A stretch of 26,366 nucleotides of DNA from a virus, in the IMG/VR virus record IMGVR_UViG_3300020159_004593, positions 1 through 26,366 of that record; one strand, 5' to 3'. Positions 13,155 through 22,033 of the stretch are shown here, in pieces. Both the position numbers and the translations under genes were made by a program. The notes below the pieces were generated by a model. It worked only from the letters and a program-made list of their open reading frames with translations. It searched no databases and was not told the origin of the DNA. How positions within the stretch are numbered: the first letter of the stretch is position 1; each line of letters starts with the position of its first letter.

Positions 13155-16100
13155 ATGAGAAAAATATTGACAAGAAAAGAGTATATATCTGGATTGAATG
13201 AAAAGCATTATACTAAATATACACTAATAAATGAGGTTTTTGCAAATGACTTGCCTTGGGGAGACACACATATTGGTAGAATGATAAACTCTTTTGCTAG
13301 AAAGGCTAAAATTTCTTTTAATAAAAGAAGAATAAGTGGATTAACTAATAGGTTAAAATCCATTTTTGATGAAATGTTAGAAGTTGGATCTGTTGAGATC
13401 GCTGATAGTTCAGTGAGTATTCTTTTTTTGCAAATATCATCAATACTTGGTATACTTATTTCACAAGTCAATGATGATGCTGATGTTAAGGATTTAATTC
13501 GTACAACAGAAGATCTACTGGATCATGTAAATCGTTATGAGTATGATAAGAAAGAAGAAATGGTTAAAGTATTAAAGGAATTTTTAGAATACTTAAAGAG
13601 TCTCAAATCAGATGATTTAACTACATCTGATGATGATAAAGAGGAGACTAAAGAGACCGGTGATCCAAATAAGATTTTTTATCAGAATTCAAGAAGTCTA
13701 TTACAATCAGTAGTTGATTTACATATGATGATTGAAGAGAATGTTGTTAGAATTGGAGGAGGTCAAGAATCGTATGATAATAAATTGGCAGTTGCTAAAT
13801 CCAAATTAAAAGTAGGTAATGAGTATAACTATTTAAACTCTGAAGGTGTGACTATAAGATGTATGTTATTAAGTTTAACAAATCAGATACAAAGAGCTGT
13901 TGATAAAAAATGGCTTACCGAGGATGATGCTGTTGGTAGGAAGTTAGGACCAGATCAGGCTTGTGTTGTATATAAGAAAGACAAAGATGGTAATGATGTT
14001 CAAGAGTACAATAAAGTATTTAATAGTCAGGTTATTGAGTTATTAAAGCTTTACCCTATTGGTGGTAAGATGCCTGGTAAAATAGAAAAGCCTGGAGAAA
14101 ATTTATCAACAAATTTTAATAAGGATAAATATTCAGAGTTAGAAAAAAAATATCTTTCTTCTAAGAAATATGAGATTATTAAAAATTTGATTAAAATGGG
14201 TGAACAGGCCATTAAGATATACACCGCAAAAAAAGATAATCAGAATTCTAAATTTTATACAGATAAAACTAATAGTTATCTAAGTTCATTGGTTAAGATG
14301 CAGGCAAAAAGTTATGGTATAGCAACTGAAGAAACTAAGGATTTTAAACAACCAGATGGTACAATTAAGAAGAAACCAACTGGTAAGCATAAAGATATTA
14401 AAACTCTAAAAGATGAAATTAAAAGTGTTTCAAAGGAAATTTGGTCAGTTGATCTTCCTTTAGGTAAATCTTCTGGTAAGGTTTCACAACCACCTACTGG
14501 AGTTGCCGCTACTATGCAAAAAGCTAGTTATAATATTGAGACTGACTTTGATTCTATTTTGGAAGAAGTAGAGGCTAATTTACAAAATGAAGAATCACAA
14601 GCAAAAAATGTTTGGAAAAAAATAGTTAATTCTTATAATCAATCTGGTGTTTCTAAATTCATTCCTGAAATAGAGAAACTCTTAAAAGATTCAAAGGATG
14701 TTAGAGTTAAGGATGAATATAAGAAAGCTAAGAGTTTAATCACCACAATTTGTAAACAAATAGTTAATAATAAATCTACTGTTGGTAAGCCAATATCATT
14801 TGAAGATTTAGTTAAAGAAGATTTGAGTGTTAATGATACTTCTAAGTCAATATCACTTATGGCTAGAGTTATTTTATCTTTAAAAGAAGATATGGGACTT
14901 ATTGGATCTTTTGGTAGTGCTATTAGTCCTTTAAAGTCATTTATAACATCATTTTCAGAACTTGAAAAAAATATATCAAAAATATCAACCGATAAAAAAG
15001 AATCATTATACAGGTATACGAATTTTAGTAAGATTTTTGAAAAAAATCAGTATTCTGAACAAATTAAAGAGAAGTTTAATGAGATGTTCACTGAAGAAGT
15101 TAAATCTCATTTTGAGATAAGTGAGTCTAGAAAAGTTGAGATTGAGAAATCAATTAAAGAGAGACCTCAAGGTGAGTTAGTTTTTACAGACGCTGATCCA
15201 ATTATTGAAATTGTTAGATTATTTAATAGAGCTTGGAGAATACACACACCTGGAGTTATTCCTTCTGGTAGAACAGGTGGTAGAGTTTCTAATTCAGTAT
15301 TTAGAGAATATGAAGATTTAGGATCTGGTAATGGTACCCCCGATTCACCAGGAAGTGGTCCTTATAGAAATATTGAATTGTTTGATCAGTGGAATGAGGT
15401 TGTTCAAGATGTATTGAGTGATACTAAATATAGACCTATTTTTAATGAAACTACAGTTTTTAGATTTGTAAACGAAGAGACTGGACAAGAAGGAGATCCC
15501 ATTGAAAAAGGAGGTAAAACTCTTTTAAAATTCATTAATGAACTTCTTTCAGAAAGTAAGATGTATAAAAAGGGAGCTATGAATAATTTTATTGAAGAGT
15601 ATTTTAAGCTTTCAGATAAACAGGTAGAAAAACTGGGAGGTCAATCTTTTGATCCAAGTGATTTAACAAAGAATTCAGAAGTTGTTGATAGCATTAAAGA
15701 TACAGAAGTCATTTATAAAAAATTAGACTCTGTTGCTTCTCTTGGTAATGATTTACATAAAATATTTACAGGTGGGAAAAAGTCCGAATTTGAAGGTCTT
15801 TCTTTTAAAGTTAAATTGAAAGTGGATGATAAGTCAGATACTTATTATTTTAAATATATTTCAACTGAAAATAACTATCCAATTCTTGTTTTTAGTAAAG
15901 TTAATTTTCCATACGATTTGACACAGATTAAAGGTAGAGATATAAATAAAGCAAATATACCTATTAATATTTATTTATCTAGCTTATCACCAACTGGTAA
16001 ATTTAACAACGGTAGTTCGATAGATTTGAAGTTTATTGAGATATCAAGTGATGTTGTAAAACAGGACCAGGTAACAAATAGAAAGAAATTTACGGTAGAG

Positions 16101-16229
16101 AATGTTGAGATTCTTTGTACATCGGAAAGTGGTGATCCATTTTTAGACCTTAATAAGTTTTTGCCTAAGTTTAAAAAGTTTGAAAAAAATATAAATACCG
16201 CTAAGTCGTGGTTAAAATCTAATACCTAA
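13155..16229 (+). CDS. Large unrecognised protein (1024 aa), candidate internal virion protein
   Basis: A 1024-residue, Lys/Glu/Ser-rich protein without signal peptide or membrane helix. The N-terminus (MRKILTRKEYISGLNE, then YTLINEVFANDLPWGD) holds two [LI]-N-E sites like those cut by T4-type prohead proteases. It is variant-matched to the leader of other genes here. Around residues 150-175 is an acidic disordered linker (DDDKEETKETGDP). The C-terminal 150 residues look like a beta-rich domain (KVKLKVDDKSDTYYFKYIST). It starts an operon in which the next two genes also carry leaders and the fourth is the tail sheath. No enzyme motif is seen. An internal head or injected protein is the leading guess; a tail or baseplate component is the alternative. 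Confidence 0.6.
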   Translation: MRKILTRKEYISGLNEKHYTKYTLINEVFANDLPWGDTHIGRMINSFARKAKISFNKRRISGLTNRLKSIFDEMLEVGSVEIADSSVSILFLQISSILGILISQVNDDADVKDLIRTTEDLLDHVNRYEYDKKEEMVKVLKEFLEYLKSLKSDDLTTSDDDKEETKETGDPNKIFYQNSRSLLQSVVDLHMMIEENVVRIGGGQESYDNKLAVAKSKLKVGNEYNYLNSEGVTIRCMLLSLTNQIQRAVDKKWLTEDDAVGRKLGPDQACVVYKKDKDGNDVQEYNKVFNSQVIELLKLYPIGGKMPGKIEKPGENLSTNFNKDKYSELEKKYLSSKKYEIIKNLIKMGEQAIKIYTAKKDNQNSKFYTDKTNSYLSSLVKMQAKSYGIATEETKDFKQPDGTIKKKPTGKHKDIKTLKDEIKSVSKEIWSVDLPLGKSSGKVSQPPTGVAATMQKASYNIETDFDSILEEVEANLQNEESQAKNVWKKIVNSYNQSGVSKFIPEIEKLLKDSKDVRVKDEYKKAKSLITTICKQIVNNKSTVGKPISFEDLVKEDLSVNDTSKSISLMARVILSLKEDMGLIGSFGSAISPLKSFITSFSELEKNISKISTDKKESLYRYTNFSKIFEKNQYSEQIKEKFNEMFTEEVKSHFEISESRKVEIEKSIKERPQGELVFTDADPIIEIVRLFNRAWRIHTPGVIPSGRTGGRVSNSVFREYEDLGSGNGTPDSPGSGPYRNIELFDQWNEVVQDVLSDTKYRPIFNETTVFRFVNEETGQEGDPIEKGGKTLLKFINELLSESKMYKKGAMNNFIEEYFKLSDKQVEKLGGQSFDPSDLTKNSEVVDSIKDTEVIYKKLDSVASLGNDLHKIFTGGKKSEFEGLSFKVKLKVDDKSDTYYFKYISTENNYPILVFSKVNFPYDLTQIKGRDINKANIPINIYLSSLSPTGKFNNGSSIDLKFIEISSDVVKQDQVTNRKKFTVENVEILCTSESGDPFLDLNKFLPKFKKFEKNINTAKSWLKSNT

Positions 16230-16230
16230 A

Positions 16231-16737
16231 ATGAAAAACTTAAAAACATTTGAAGCGTTTTTTGATTTCCTTAAAAAAGATAAATCCGAAAATCAAAAAA
16301 ATAAAAGAGAGACTAAGAATAAATCTAATTTTTCTATAAAAAGTTTTTTTAGTAAAAGAGATGATGAGTTTGCTGAGAAAGTTTTTAACTCTTTAAAAAA
16401 TACTTTAGAATCTAAAGAAGATCAAAAGTCACAAATTTTAGGAGATGTTGTCCGATATGCTGATTATAAGAGAAAAGTCAAATTTAAGTCTAAAGAGGGT
16501 AATATTTATGACATTTCTATCCAAAAATCATCTAGTAAGAATAGAACCACATCGAAGTTATTTTTATCCTCATCTGAGACTTATGTACTGGTTATAAATA
16601 ATAGACATTTTATCGATAGAAAAACCGGAAATCCTACTATTTCTCAATCTATTTCAAAAAAAATATGGGATATTTTAGATAAATCTCATGAAAAAAAGTG
16701 GATTGACAAGGACCGTATGGAGAAAGATTTTGAATAA
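16231..16737 (+). CDS. Small leader-bearing protein (168 aa)
   Basis: It starts MKNLKTFEAFFDFLKKDK, a clear example of the leader shared by several genes in this window. Residues 18-50 are Lys/Asn/Ser-rich and probably disordered. The rest (55-168) is a small alpha/beta domain with KRKVKFKSKEGNIYDISIQK and ETYVLVINNRHFIDRK, which I do not recognise. It begins one base after the stop of the 1024-aa gene (TAA-a-ATG), so the two are translationally linked. The stop codon lies inside the stem of the terminator that follows. Basic, small and leader-tagged fits a T4-style internal protein (inference). Confidence 0.6.
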   Translation: MKNLKTFEAFFDFLKKDKSENQKNKRETKNKSNFSIKSFFSKRDDEFAEKVFNSLKNTLESKEDQKSQILGDVVRYADYKRKVKFKSKEGNIYDISIQKSSSKNRTTSKLFLSSSETYVLVINNRHFIDRKTGNPTISQSISKKIWDILDKSHEKKWIDKDRMEKDFE

Positions 16738-16759
16738 CCCGTTTAATACGGGTTTTTTT
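16736..16759 (+). terminator. Intrinsic terminator overlapping a stop codon
   Basis: Stem AACCCGT/ACGGGTT (16736-16742 and 16748-16754) with a TTAAT loop, followed by a T run. The stem begins inside the TAA (16735-16737) of the preceding gene. It should reduce read-through into the coiled-coil gene and sheath gene downstream. Confidence 0.8.
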
Positions 16760-16784
16760 ATATCTATATTTTAATATATATGTT

Positions 16785-17396
16785 ATGAAATATTTAAAGT
16801 ATTTTCCAATTTTTGAAGCAGAAGAGGGAACGGATGATATAAAATCCTTACCAGAAGACCAACAATTGGATGATCAAACAAGATCAGTTAATAAACAAGC
16901 AATTGAGGATTCACAGAGGATTTTAAAAGAGTTTCAGGAAAAAAGAAGTAAAATTGAGAGTATTTTTAAAGATCCTAAAATATCTGATGATACTCTCTTA
17001 GATTCTACTTTAACATCTCAAATTTATAATTCAAAAAAAGAAGCTAGACTTAGAAATAAATGGATTGTTAAATTTGAATCTGTTCTTAGAATGGAAAGAA
17101 GAAAAAATGCACTTCAAGACTCTATAAATAAAGACTTGGATCAAATCAAGAATACTAATGATGATATATCAAGACTTAGTAATGAGATAAGTGACGCTTC
17201 ACAAACTAGAAAGGTTCAAATATCTTCTATGCTTGATAAAAATCGTAAAAGATTGAAAGAGTTGAAAGATAATGTAAACTCAAACAAACGTCTATTATCA
17301 CAAGATACTTTCAATTGGAAAAAGAAGCACGAAGACTTTAAAAAGGATATTAAACTAGAAGAAGATAGAGTGAAAAATTTATTATCTAAAATATAA
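16785..17396 (+). CDS. Leader-bearing coiled-coil protein (203 aa)
   Basis: It starts MKYLKYFPIFEAEEG, the closest match in this window to a T4 capsid-targeting leader: I-F-E followed by A fits the prohead protease rule [LI]-x-E/[AGS]. The remaining 190 residues are very charged and form long helices with heptads (ALQDSINKDLDQIKNTNDD, then ISRLSNEISDASQTRK). T4-type scaffolding and core proteins share this highly helical, charged character, so a head-core or internal protein is a good candidate. The gene follows a terminator by about 25 bases and precedes the sheath by 64, so it may have its own promoter. The family is not recognised. Confidence 0.6.
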   Translation: MKYLKYFPIFEAEEGTDDIKSLPEDQQLDDQTRSVNKQAIEDSQRILKEFQEKRSKIESIFKDPKISDDTLLDSTLTSQIYNSKKEARLRNKWIVKFESVLRMERRKNALQDSINKDLDQIKNTNDDISRLSNEISDASQTRKVQISSMLDKNRKRLKELKDNVNSNKRLLSQDTFNWKKKHEDFKKDIKLEEDRVKNLLSKI

Positions 17397-17460
17397 AATA
17401 GAAAAAAAATGGTTTTTTCTTTTAATATATAAAACATAAAATAAAAAATAATTAAAAAAT

Positions 17461-20400
17461 ATGGCAATTCAAATCGGTAAATACAAAAGACCAGGAATCT
17501 TCATAGAAGAGATTGACAAATCGATTATTACCAGTCCTACAGTTGAAGGTTTTGCAAACCTTGTTGTTGGTTTCTCTAAAAAGGGACCAGTTAACTCAGC
17601 TGTTTTATTAAAGACAGTCGGTGATCTTGAAAGAATTTTTGGCTCTGTTGATAGACAATTAGAAAGAAAAGGATCGTTCTTCCACAGAACAATATCAAAA
17701 ATGCTTGAGGCATCTCCAGTCTATGCAGTAAACTTACTCTTGACTGATGATACACTTGATCAGATTGAATATCAATCAGTATCAGCAAGTCCTGTTTATA
17801 GTAATGACATAGAAAGATTAGCATCTTATAGAAAATTCTTCGATACGACTGGTTTCTGGAAAAGAGATACTGATTCTTTTATAGACATCTCAAAAGCTAA
17901 CTCTGGTTATGAGGGTAGAGTTTTAAACTTTACTAACTTATCAGATAGATACATCACAGTATTTTGTGTTAAATCAGCAGTGAGTGGTTTTGATAGACCA
18001 TTGCTTGAATGGTATGGATCTATAGAAAAATTACCACCATATCTTTATCCTACTGATTTGGCTTCTGAATATTTGGTTGATGTTGTAGTTGTTGGTGGTG
18101 ACTGGTCAAATTACCAAGAATTATCTGTTGATCCAAGATGGACAGCATACTTTGGTGAAGATGGTTTAAAGAAATCACAAATAAGAAATTTCGCTAATGA
18201 CAGAAATGTGACATTACTTGGATACTATGAAGGACTTTCTTTGATTCCATATTTTAGAGATTTGAACGGTAGAAATATATTTATAGAAACTGTTATAAAC
18301 AGAGAGACTGATAGAACTGGTCTATTCTGTGCATTTAATAACGACTTGGTAGAAACAGATTATCCTAAAGGTCTACTTGACTTAGTTGGTAATTCATTAG
18401 TTTCTGATGATTTATTGAGTAATCCTCCAACATCTGATAAGACATACTATCAATCACTTGATGCTAATGATGGTAGTATTGATGGTGAACTTTCTATTAA
18501 CTTCTTATCATATAATGAGAAAATAACTGAAACATTAGCTTATTCAAATAGAGTTCTTGATAGACCGGGTAACGTAGTTGCTATTTTTGGTACAACATCA
18601 ATTACTAAATTGAATACTTGGACACACTCTTATAATGACTCTTCATCTGTTTTAGGTGGGGTTATATCTGGTCCGAATTTAGATGTTAATTTGGGATATG
18701 TTAAATATCCACAAAGAACATATTGGTTCGCTGAAGGATATGTTAATGACCTTTATAGATCTGGTGGTTTTATTACAACTACTCATAGTGTTAAATTAGA
18801 TTATGCTGTTAATTCAACTTCTAATAATGGTTATGCGATAATTGGTGGTAACTATATTCCACTTGCTGGTACATATTCAACTGAGTTGTTATACACTGAC
18901 TATCCACAACTTGGTACAGCATCAGGTACACAGTCTTATAACATTGCTTATGTTATAGATACACAAGGTAATATTTCTGTTAAAAAGACAACTGCTACTG
19001 GTTCAAAACCAACAGTTAGTGCTACAGATGTAGTTCTTGGTTGGGGTACAGTTAGTTTGAATGCTGGTATCTTCGTAACAGGTTCTTTTGCACCTTCTAT
19101 TACAGATGTTACTATTGGACTTACTTCTAGTACTGGAGCTGGAGCTGACGCTTACATTCCTTTGACAAAAGATGTGGACTTCACATTCTCTACTGCTTCT
19201 ACAGCTCAATTGGTACTTGCTCATGGTGACTTTAAAGTTACATTCTTAGATACAAACTCAACACCTGATGTTACTAACTATTCACAATATAGAAAGTTCA
19301 AATTGTTCAGTTCTTTACTTACTTATATTGACACAAGTGCTACATTTAGAGGATCTATGTTGTTAACTCCTAATACTACAACTGATAAAATGAGTTTATC
19401 AAGTGTTACATTTAGTAATATAGCACTTGGAACAACGGTTAATAAATCATTTGTTGTTTCTACTGGATTAGAACCATCAGATTTAAATGAAATTTTAACT
19501 CGTGGTGAATTAGCATTCTACAAATTAGATGATGAATTCTTAATCGGTCAAGCTGGTTTCGAGACAAAAGACACTATACCTGTTATTGATGGTACTACAA
19601 CATCTTATGGTGTTGTTGGTAAATACTCTAGATTCTATACACAATATGATCAGGGCATCATTAGTACTGGAGACATCTTCTATCAAAATGAATTAAGTGA
19701 TGATGTTAAAGTTAGTTTTGTACGTGGATCTTCCGCTACAGCTTCACTTTCTGGTTACAACTATGTTGTTTTCCAAGTTGAAAAGAATAGAACTTACACT
19801 TCAAGAAATGAAAACTACTTCGAGGCAGTTAATGACTACCAAGGAGATGATACTGGTGTACAAGGATATCAATTTTTAATTGGTGGTGTTAATAATTCTG
19901 GAGCATTTACTGTTAAGTATGACCAAGGATTGGCAATTGAAAATGGACTGTCTCTACCATATGACGCATCTGGTGATTCTGCCCTTGGTGGTAGAGCATT
20001 CTTATTAGCAACTTATAGTGGTGGTGTGTTAGATTTTATTGATAACGCTACTTATAGCTACTACGCTTATGAGGTGTTTGAAGACGTTGTTACTGAGGAG
20101 TTAAATATTAGTAAGTTATACGGATATAATTCAGAGTTCAATGGAGGTCCAGTTTATTTGGCACCTTACTTGAAGGATAATGGTGACCTTGTTGTTTCTT
20201 TTGTAGATTCTACACTTGAAGGACAAAATCTACTATCAACTTTGAATGATGTTGATGGTAATCCATTAGCTACAAATGGTACAATTTATGTTAAGTCACA
20301 GAAGAGTAACTTTAAACAAACTATCGAGGTTGAATATCCAAGTGGATGGACACCAATTCCTAATAAGATTCTTGTTAATAGAAACAGATATGCTGAAGTT

Positions 20401-21660
20401 AGAGTTGGTGATTTCTTAGAAGCATCTTATGATCCTACTTTACTTAAAGCAGATCAAATGCCTAAGAAACTTACTAGAATTCAGACTAAGAAAGTTTGGT
20501 CAGGTGATTCTAACTATGTCGAGTTATCTTGTGATACATCTATCAAATTGAGAACATTCAATGGTGATGTTCAAACTAATAGATATACTAAGATTGATGA
20601 TTATGTTACAACATATAAGGCTATATCACTTAAAGGATTTAGACTTAGAGACGCATCTATTCCAGATGGTACTGAGACAAAACAATCAGCTATCTTAGAT
20701 GTTATCACAAAGGGTACTCCTTTATTCAAAGCTTTGACAAATAAAGAAGCATTTGACTTCAGATATTTGATAGACTCATTTGGATTAGGTCTTAGTGCAG
20801 ATTCTAAACAACAATTGGTTGACATTTGTGGTGATAGATTGGATGCATTTGGTATCTTAAATATGCCATCATTGAAATTATTTAAAAATTCTGTAAATCC
20901 ACTTTTCAAAGATGGAAATGGAACTTTACAAATTGAATATATTGCAAAAGGTGGTGATCCTGAAAGCAACCCAGAGTTCTTATACTCATTCGGTAAAGGA
21001 ATCGGAGTTACTTCAGTTGGATACTTCTTACCTTATGTTACAATTGATGACTTTGGAAGACCAATTGATGTTCCACCATCAGCTTATGTAGGATTAACAT
21101 TTATGAGAAAGCATAATAGTACAACTACAAGTATTGTTCCTTGGACAATCGCTGCGGGTGTTAATAATGGTAGAATTACTGGAATTCAAGATCTTGAGCA
21201 GATATTTACACCATCTGATTTGGAATACTTGAACCAGGCTCAAATTAATCCATTAACATTCAAGAGAAACAGAGGATTCGTAATTGAAACTGAGAACACT
21301 GCACAAGTTCTTTATAAATCAGCTCTTTCTTTCATACACGTGAGAGAAGTATTGATTGAACTTGAGAGAGAACTTTCAAGAATGTTGTTAGACTTCCAGT
21401 GGAAATTTAACACTAAAGAAATCAGAGCTCAGATTAAGTTACAAGCTGACGTTATCTGTGAGAAGTATGTAGCACAGAATGGTCTATATAACTACTTCAA
21501 CAAGATTGATGAGGAAAACAATACCGCAGAAATTATTGACAATCAAATTGGTGTACTTGATACCTATGTTGAACCAATAAAAGGTATGGGTATTATAGTT
21601 AACAATATAACTATCTTGAGAACTGGAGCTATCTCAGCAGGTGGATTCATTAACTCATAA
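17461..21660 (+). CDS. Contractile tail sheath protein (T4 gp18-like), giant form
   Basis: The N-terminus (RPGIFIEEIDKSIITSPTVE, then FANLVVGFSKKGPVN, VLLKTVGDLERIFG) is the classic start of myovirus sheath proteins. The last 200 residues (TFMRKHNSTTTSIVPWTIAA, then GRITGIQDLEQIFTPSDLEY, NRGFVIETENTA, FIHVREVLIELERELSRML) are the conserved C-terminal domain that packs on the tail tube. At 1399 residues it is about twice T4 gp18 (659). The excess lies mainly at about residues 380-980, rich in Ser, Thr, Gly, Asn and Tyr, and looks like several inserted beta domains that would decorate the outside of the tail. It polymerises around the tube and contracts on infection. Two hairpins follow. Codon use is smoother and richer in preferred codons than in neighbours, in keeping with high expression. 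Confidence 0.93.
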   Translation: MAIQIGKYKRPGIFIEEIDKSIITSPTVEGFANLVVGFSKKGPVNSAVLLKTVGDLERIFGSVDRQLERKGSFFHRTISKMLEASPVYAVNLLLTDDTLDQIEYQSVSASPVYSNDIERLASYRKFFDTTGFWKRDTDSFIDISKANSGYEGRVLNFTNLSDRYITVFCVKSAVSGFDRPLLEWYGSIEKLPPYLYPTDLASEYLVDVVVVGGDWSNYQELSVDPRWTAYFGEDGLKKSQIRNFANDRNVTLLGYYEGLSLIPYFRDLNGRNIFIETVINRETDRTGLFCAFNNDLVETDYPKGLLDLVGNSLVSDDLLSNPPTSDKTYYQSLDANDGSIDGELSINFLSYNEKITETLAYSNRVLDRPGNVVAIFGTTSITKLNTWTHSYNDSSSVLGGVISGPNLDVNLGYVKYPQRTYWFAEGYVNDLYRSGGFITTTHSVKLDYAVNSTSNNGYAIIGGNYIPLAGTYSTELLYTDYPQLGTASGTQSYNIAYVIDTQGNISVKKTTATGSKPTVSATDVVLGWGTVSLNAGIFVTGSFAPSITDVTIGLTSSTGAGADAYIPLTKDVDFTFSTASTAQLVLAHGDFKVTFLDTNSTPDVTNYSQYRKFKLFSSLLTYIDTSATFRGSMLLTPNTTTDKMSLSSVTFSNIALGTTVNKSFVVSTGLEPSDLNEILTRGELAFYKLDDEFLIGQAGFETKDTIPVIDGTTTSYGVVGKYSRFYTQYDQGIISTGDIFYQNELSDDVKVSFVRGSSATASLSGYNYVVFQVEKNRTYTSRNENYFEAVNDYQGDDTGVQGYQFLIGGVNNSGAFTVKYDQGLAIENGLSLPYDASGDSALGGRAFLLATYSGGVLDFIDNATYSYYAYEVFEDVVTEELNISKLYGYNSEFNGGPVYLAPYLKDNGDLVVSFVDSTLEGQNLLSTLNDVDGNPLATNGTIYVKSQKSNFKQTIEVEYPSGWTPIPNKILVNRNRYAEVRVGDFLEASYDPTLLKADQMPKKLTRIQTKKVWSGDSNYVELSCDTSIKLRTFNGDVQTNRYTKIDDYVTTYKAISLKGFRLRDASIPDGTETKQSAILDVITKGTPLFKALTNKEAFDFRYLIDSFGLGLSADSKQQLVDICGDRLDAFGILNMPSLKLFKNSVNPLFKDGNGTLQIEYIAKGGDPESNPEFLYSFGKGIGVTSVGYFLPYVTIDDFGRPIDVPPSAYVGLTFMRKHNSTTTSIVPWTIAAGVNNGRITGIQDLEQIFTPSDLEYLNQAQINPLTFKRNRGFVIETENTAQVLYKSALSFIHVREVLIELERELSRMLLDFQWKFNTKEIRAQIKLQADVICEKYVAQNGLYNYFNKIDEENNTAEIIDNQIGVLDTYVEPIKGMGIIVNNITILRTGAISAGGFINS

Positions 21661-21675
21661 TAAATGAAATAAATT

Positions 21676-21707
21676 AAAAACCCAGATTGAAAAATCTGGG
21701 TTTTTTT
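21676..21707 (+). terminator. Intrinsic terminator of the sheath gene
   Basis: Stem CCCAGATT/AATCTGGG (21681-21688 and 21693-21700) with a GAAA tetraloop, preceded by five A and followed by seven T. It is a textbook terminator placed 20 bases after the sheath stop. Confidence 0.9.
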
Positions 21708-21742
21708 ATGCATTTTAGTTAGACTCGTTAAGTTATTTAAAT

Positions 21743-21774
21743 AAAAAAGTCCGAATTTTATTCGGACTTTTTTT
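21743..21774. terminator. Second, bidirectional terminator at the convergent junction
   Basis: Stem GTCCGAA/TTCGGAC (21749-21755 and 21761-21767) around TTTTA, flanked by six A and seven T. It mainly serves the minus gene whose stop is at 21773, but can also stop read-through from the sheath gene. Confidence 0.85.
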
Positions 21775-22033
21775 ATGTTCCCATATTTCCAAAGTTTGAT
21801 CCCATATTTCCAATATTGTTCATCATAGAACCTGGATTGAAGTTTGGCATTGACTTTTGTTGTGTTTCTTCGTCTTGTTTTCTTTGTTTCTCTTCTTCCT
21901 CGTTTAGTTCATTTACTATCTTAATGTTTTCCTCGAGCATCCAAAATGGCCATTCGTCTATTGAAAACTCATTAACATGGAAATGTTTTTGTAAAAGAAG
22001 TTTATTCTTTAATAAAGGCTTCAAAGGCATCAT
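21773..22033 (-). CDS. Small protein overlapping the gp26-like gene, candidate gp51-type assembly factor
   Basis: This is an 86-residue protein if read from the tandem ATG-ATG at 22033/22030. It overlaps the last 32 bases of the gp26-like gene in the +1 frame. The body is HFHVNEFSIDEWPFWMLEEN followed by a Glu/Gln/Lys-rich helix (NELNEEEEKQRKQDEETQQK). The C-terminus is a Met/Asn/Gly-rich tail (NNIGNMGSNFGNMG). In T4 genes 26 and 51 are neighbours and both are needed for hub assembly, so a gp51-like role is a reasonable positional guess; sequence similarity is not evident. The reading frame stays open upstream to about 22134, so entry by frameshifting from the upstream gene is an alternative to a separate start. 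Confidence 0.5.
   Translation of the reverse strand: MMPLKPLLKNKLLLQKHFHVNEFSIDEWPFWMLEENIKIVNELNEEEEKQRKQDEETQQKSMPNFNPGSMMNNIGNMGSNFGNMGT

Noticed and set aside
17400-17460. A run followed by T run before the sheath gene (GAAAAAAAATGGTTTTTTC)
   Set aside because: The loop would be three bases or less with a pure A-T stem, so it is too weak to call a terminator.
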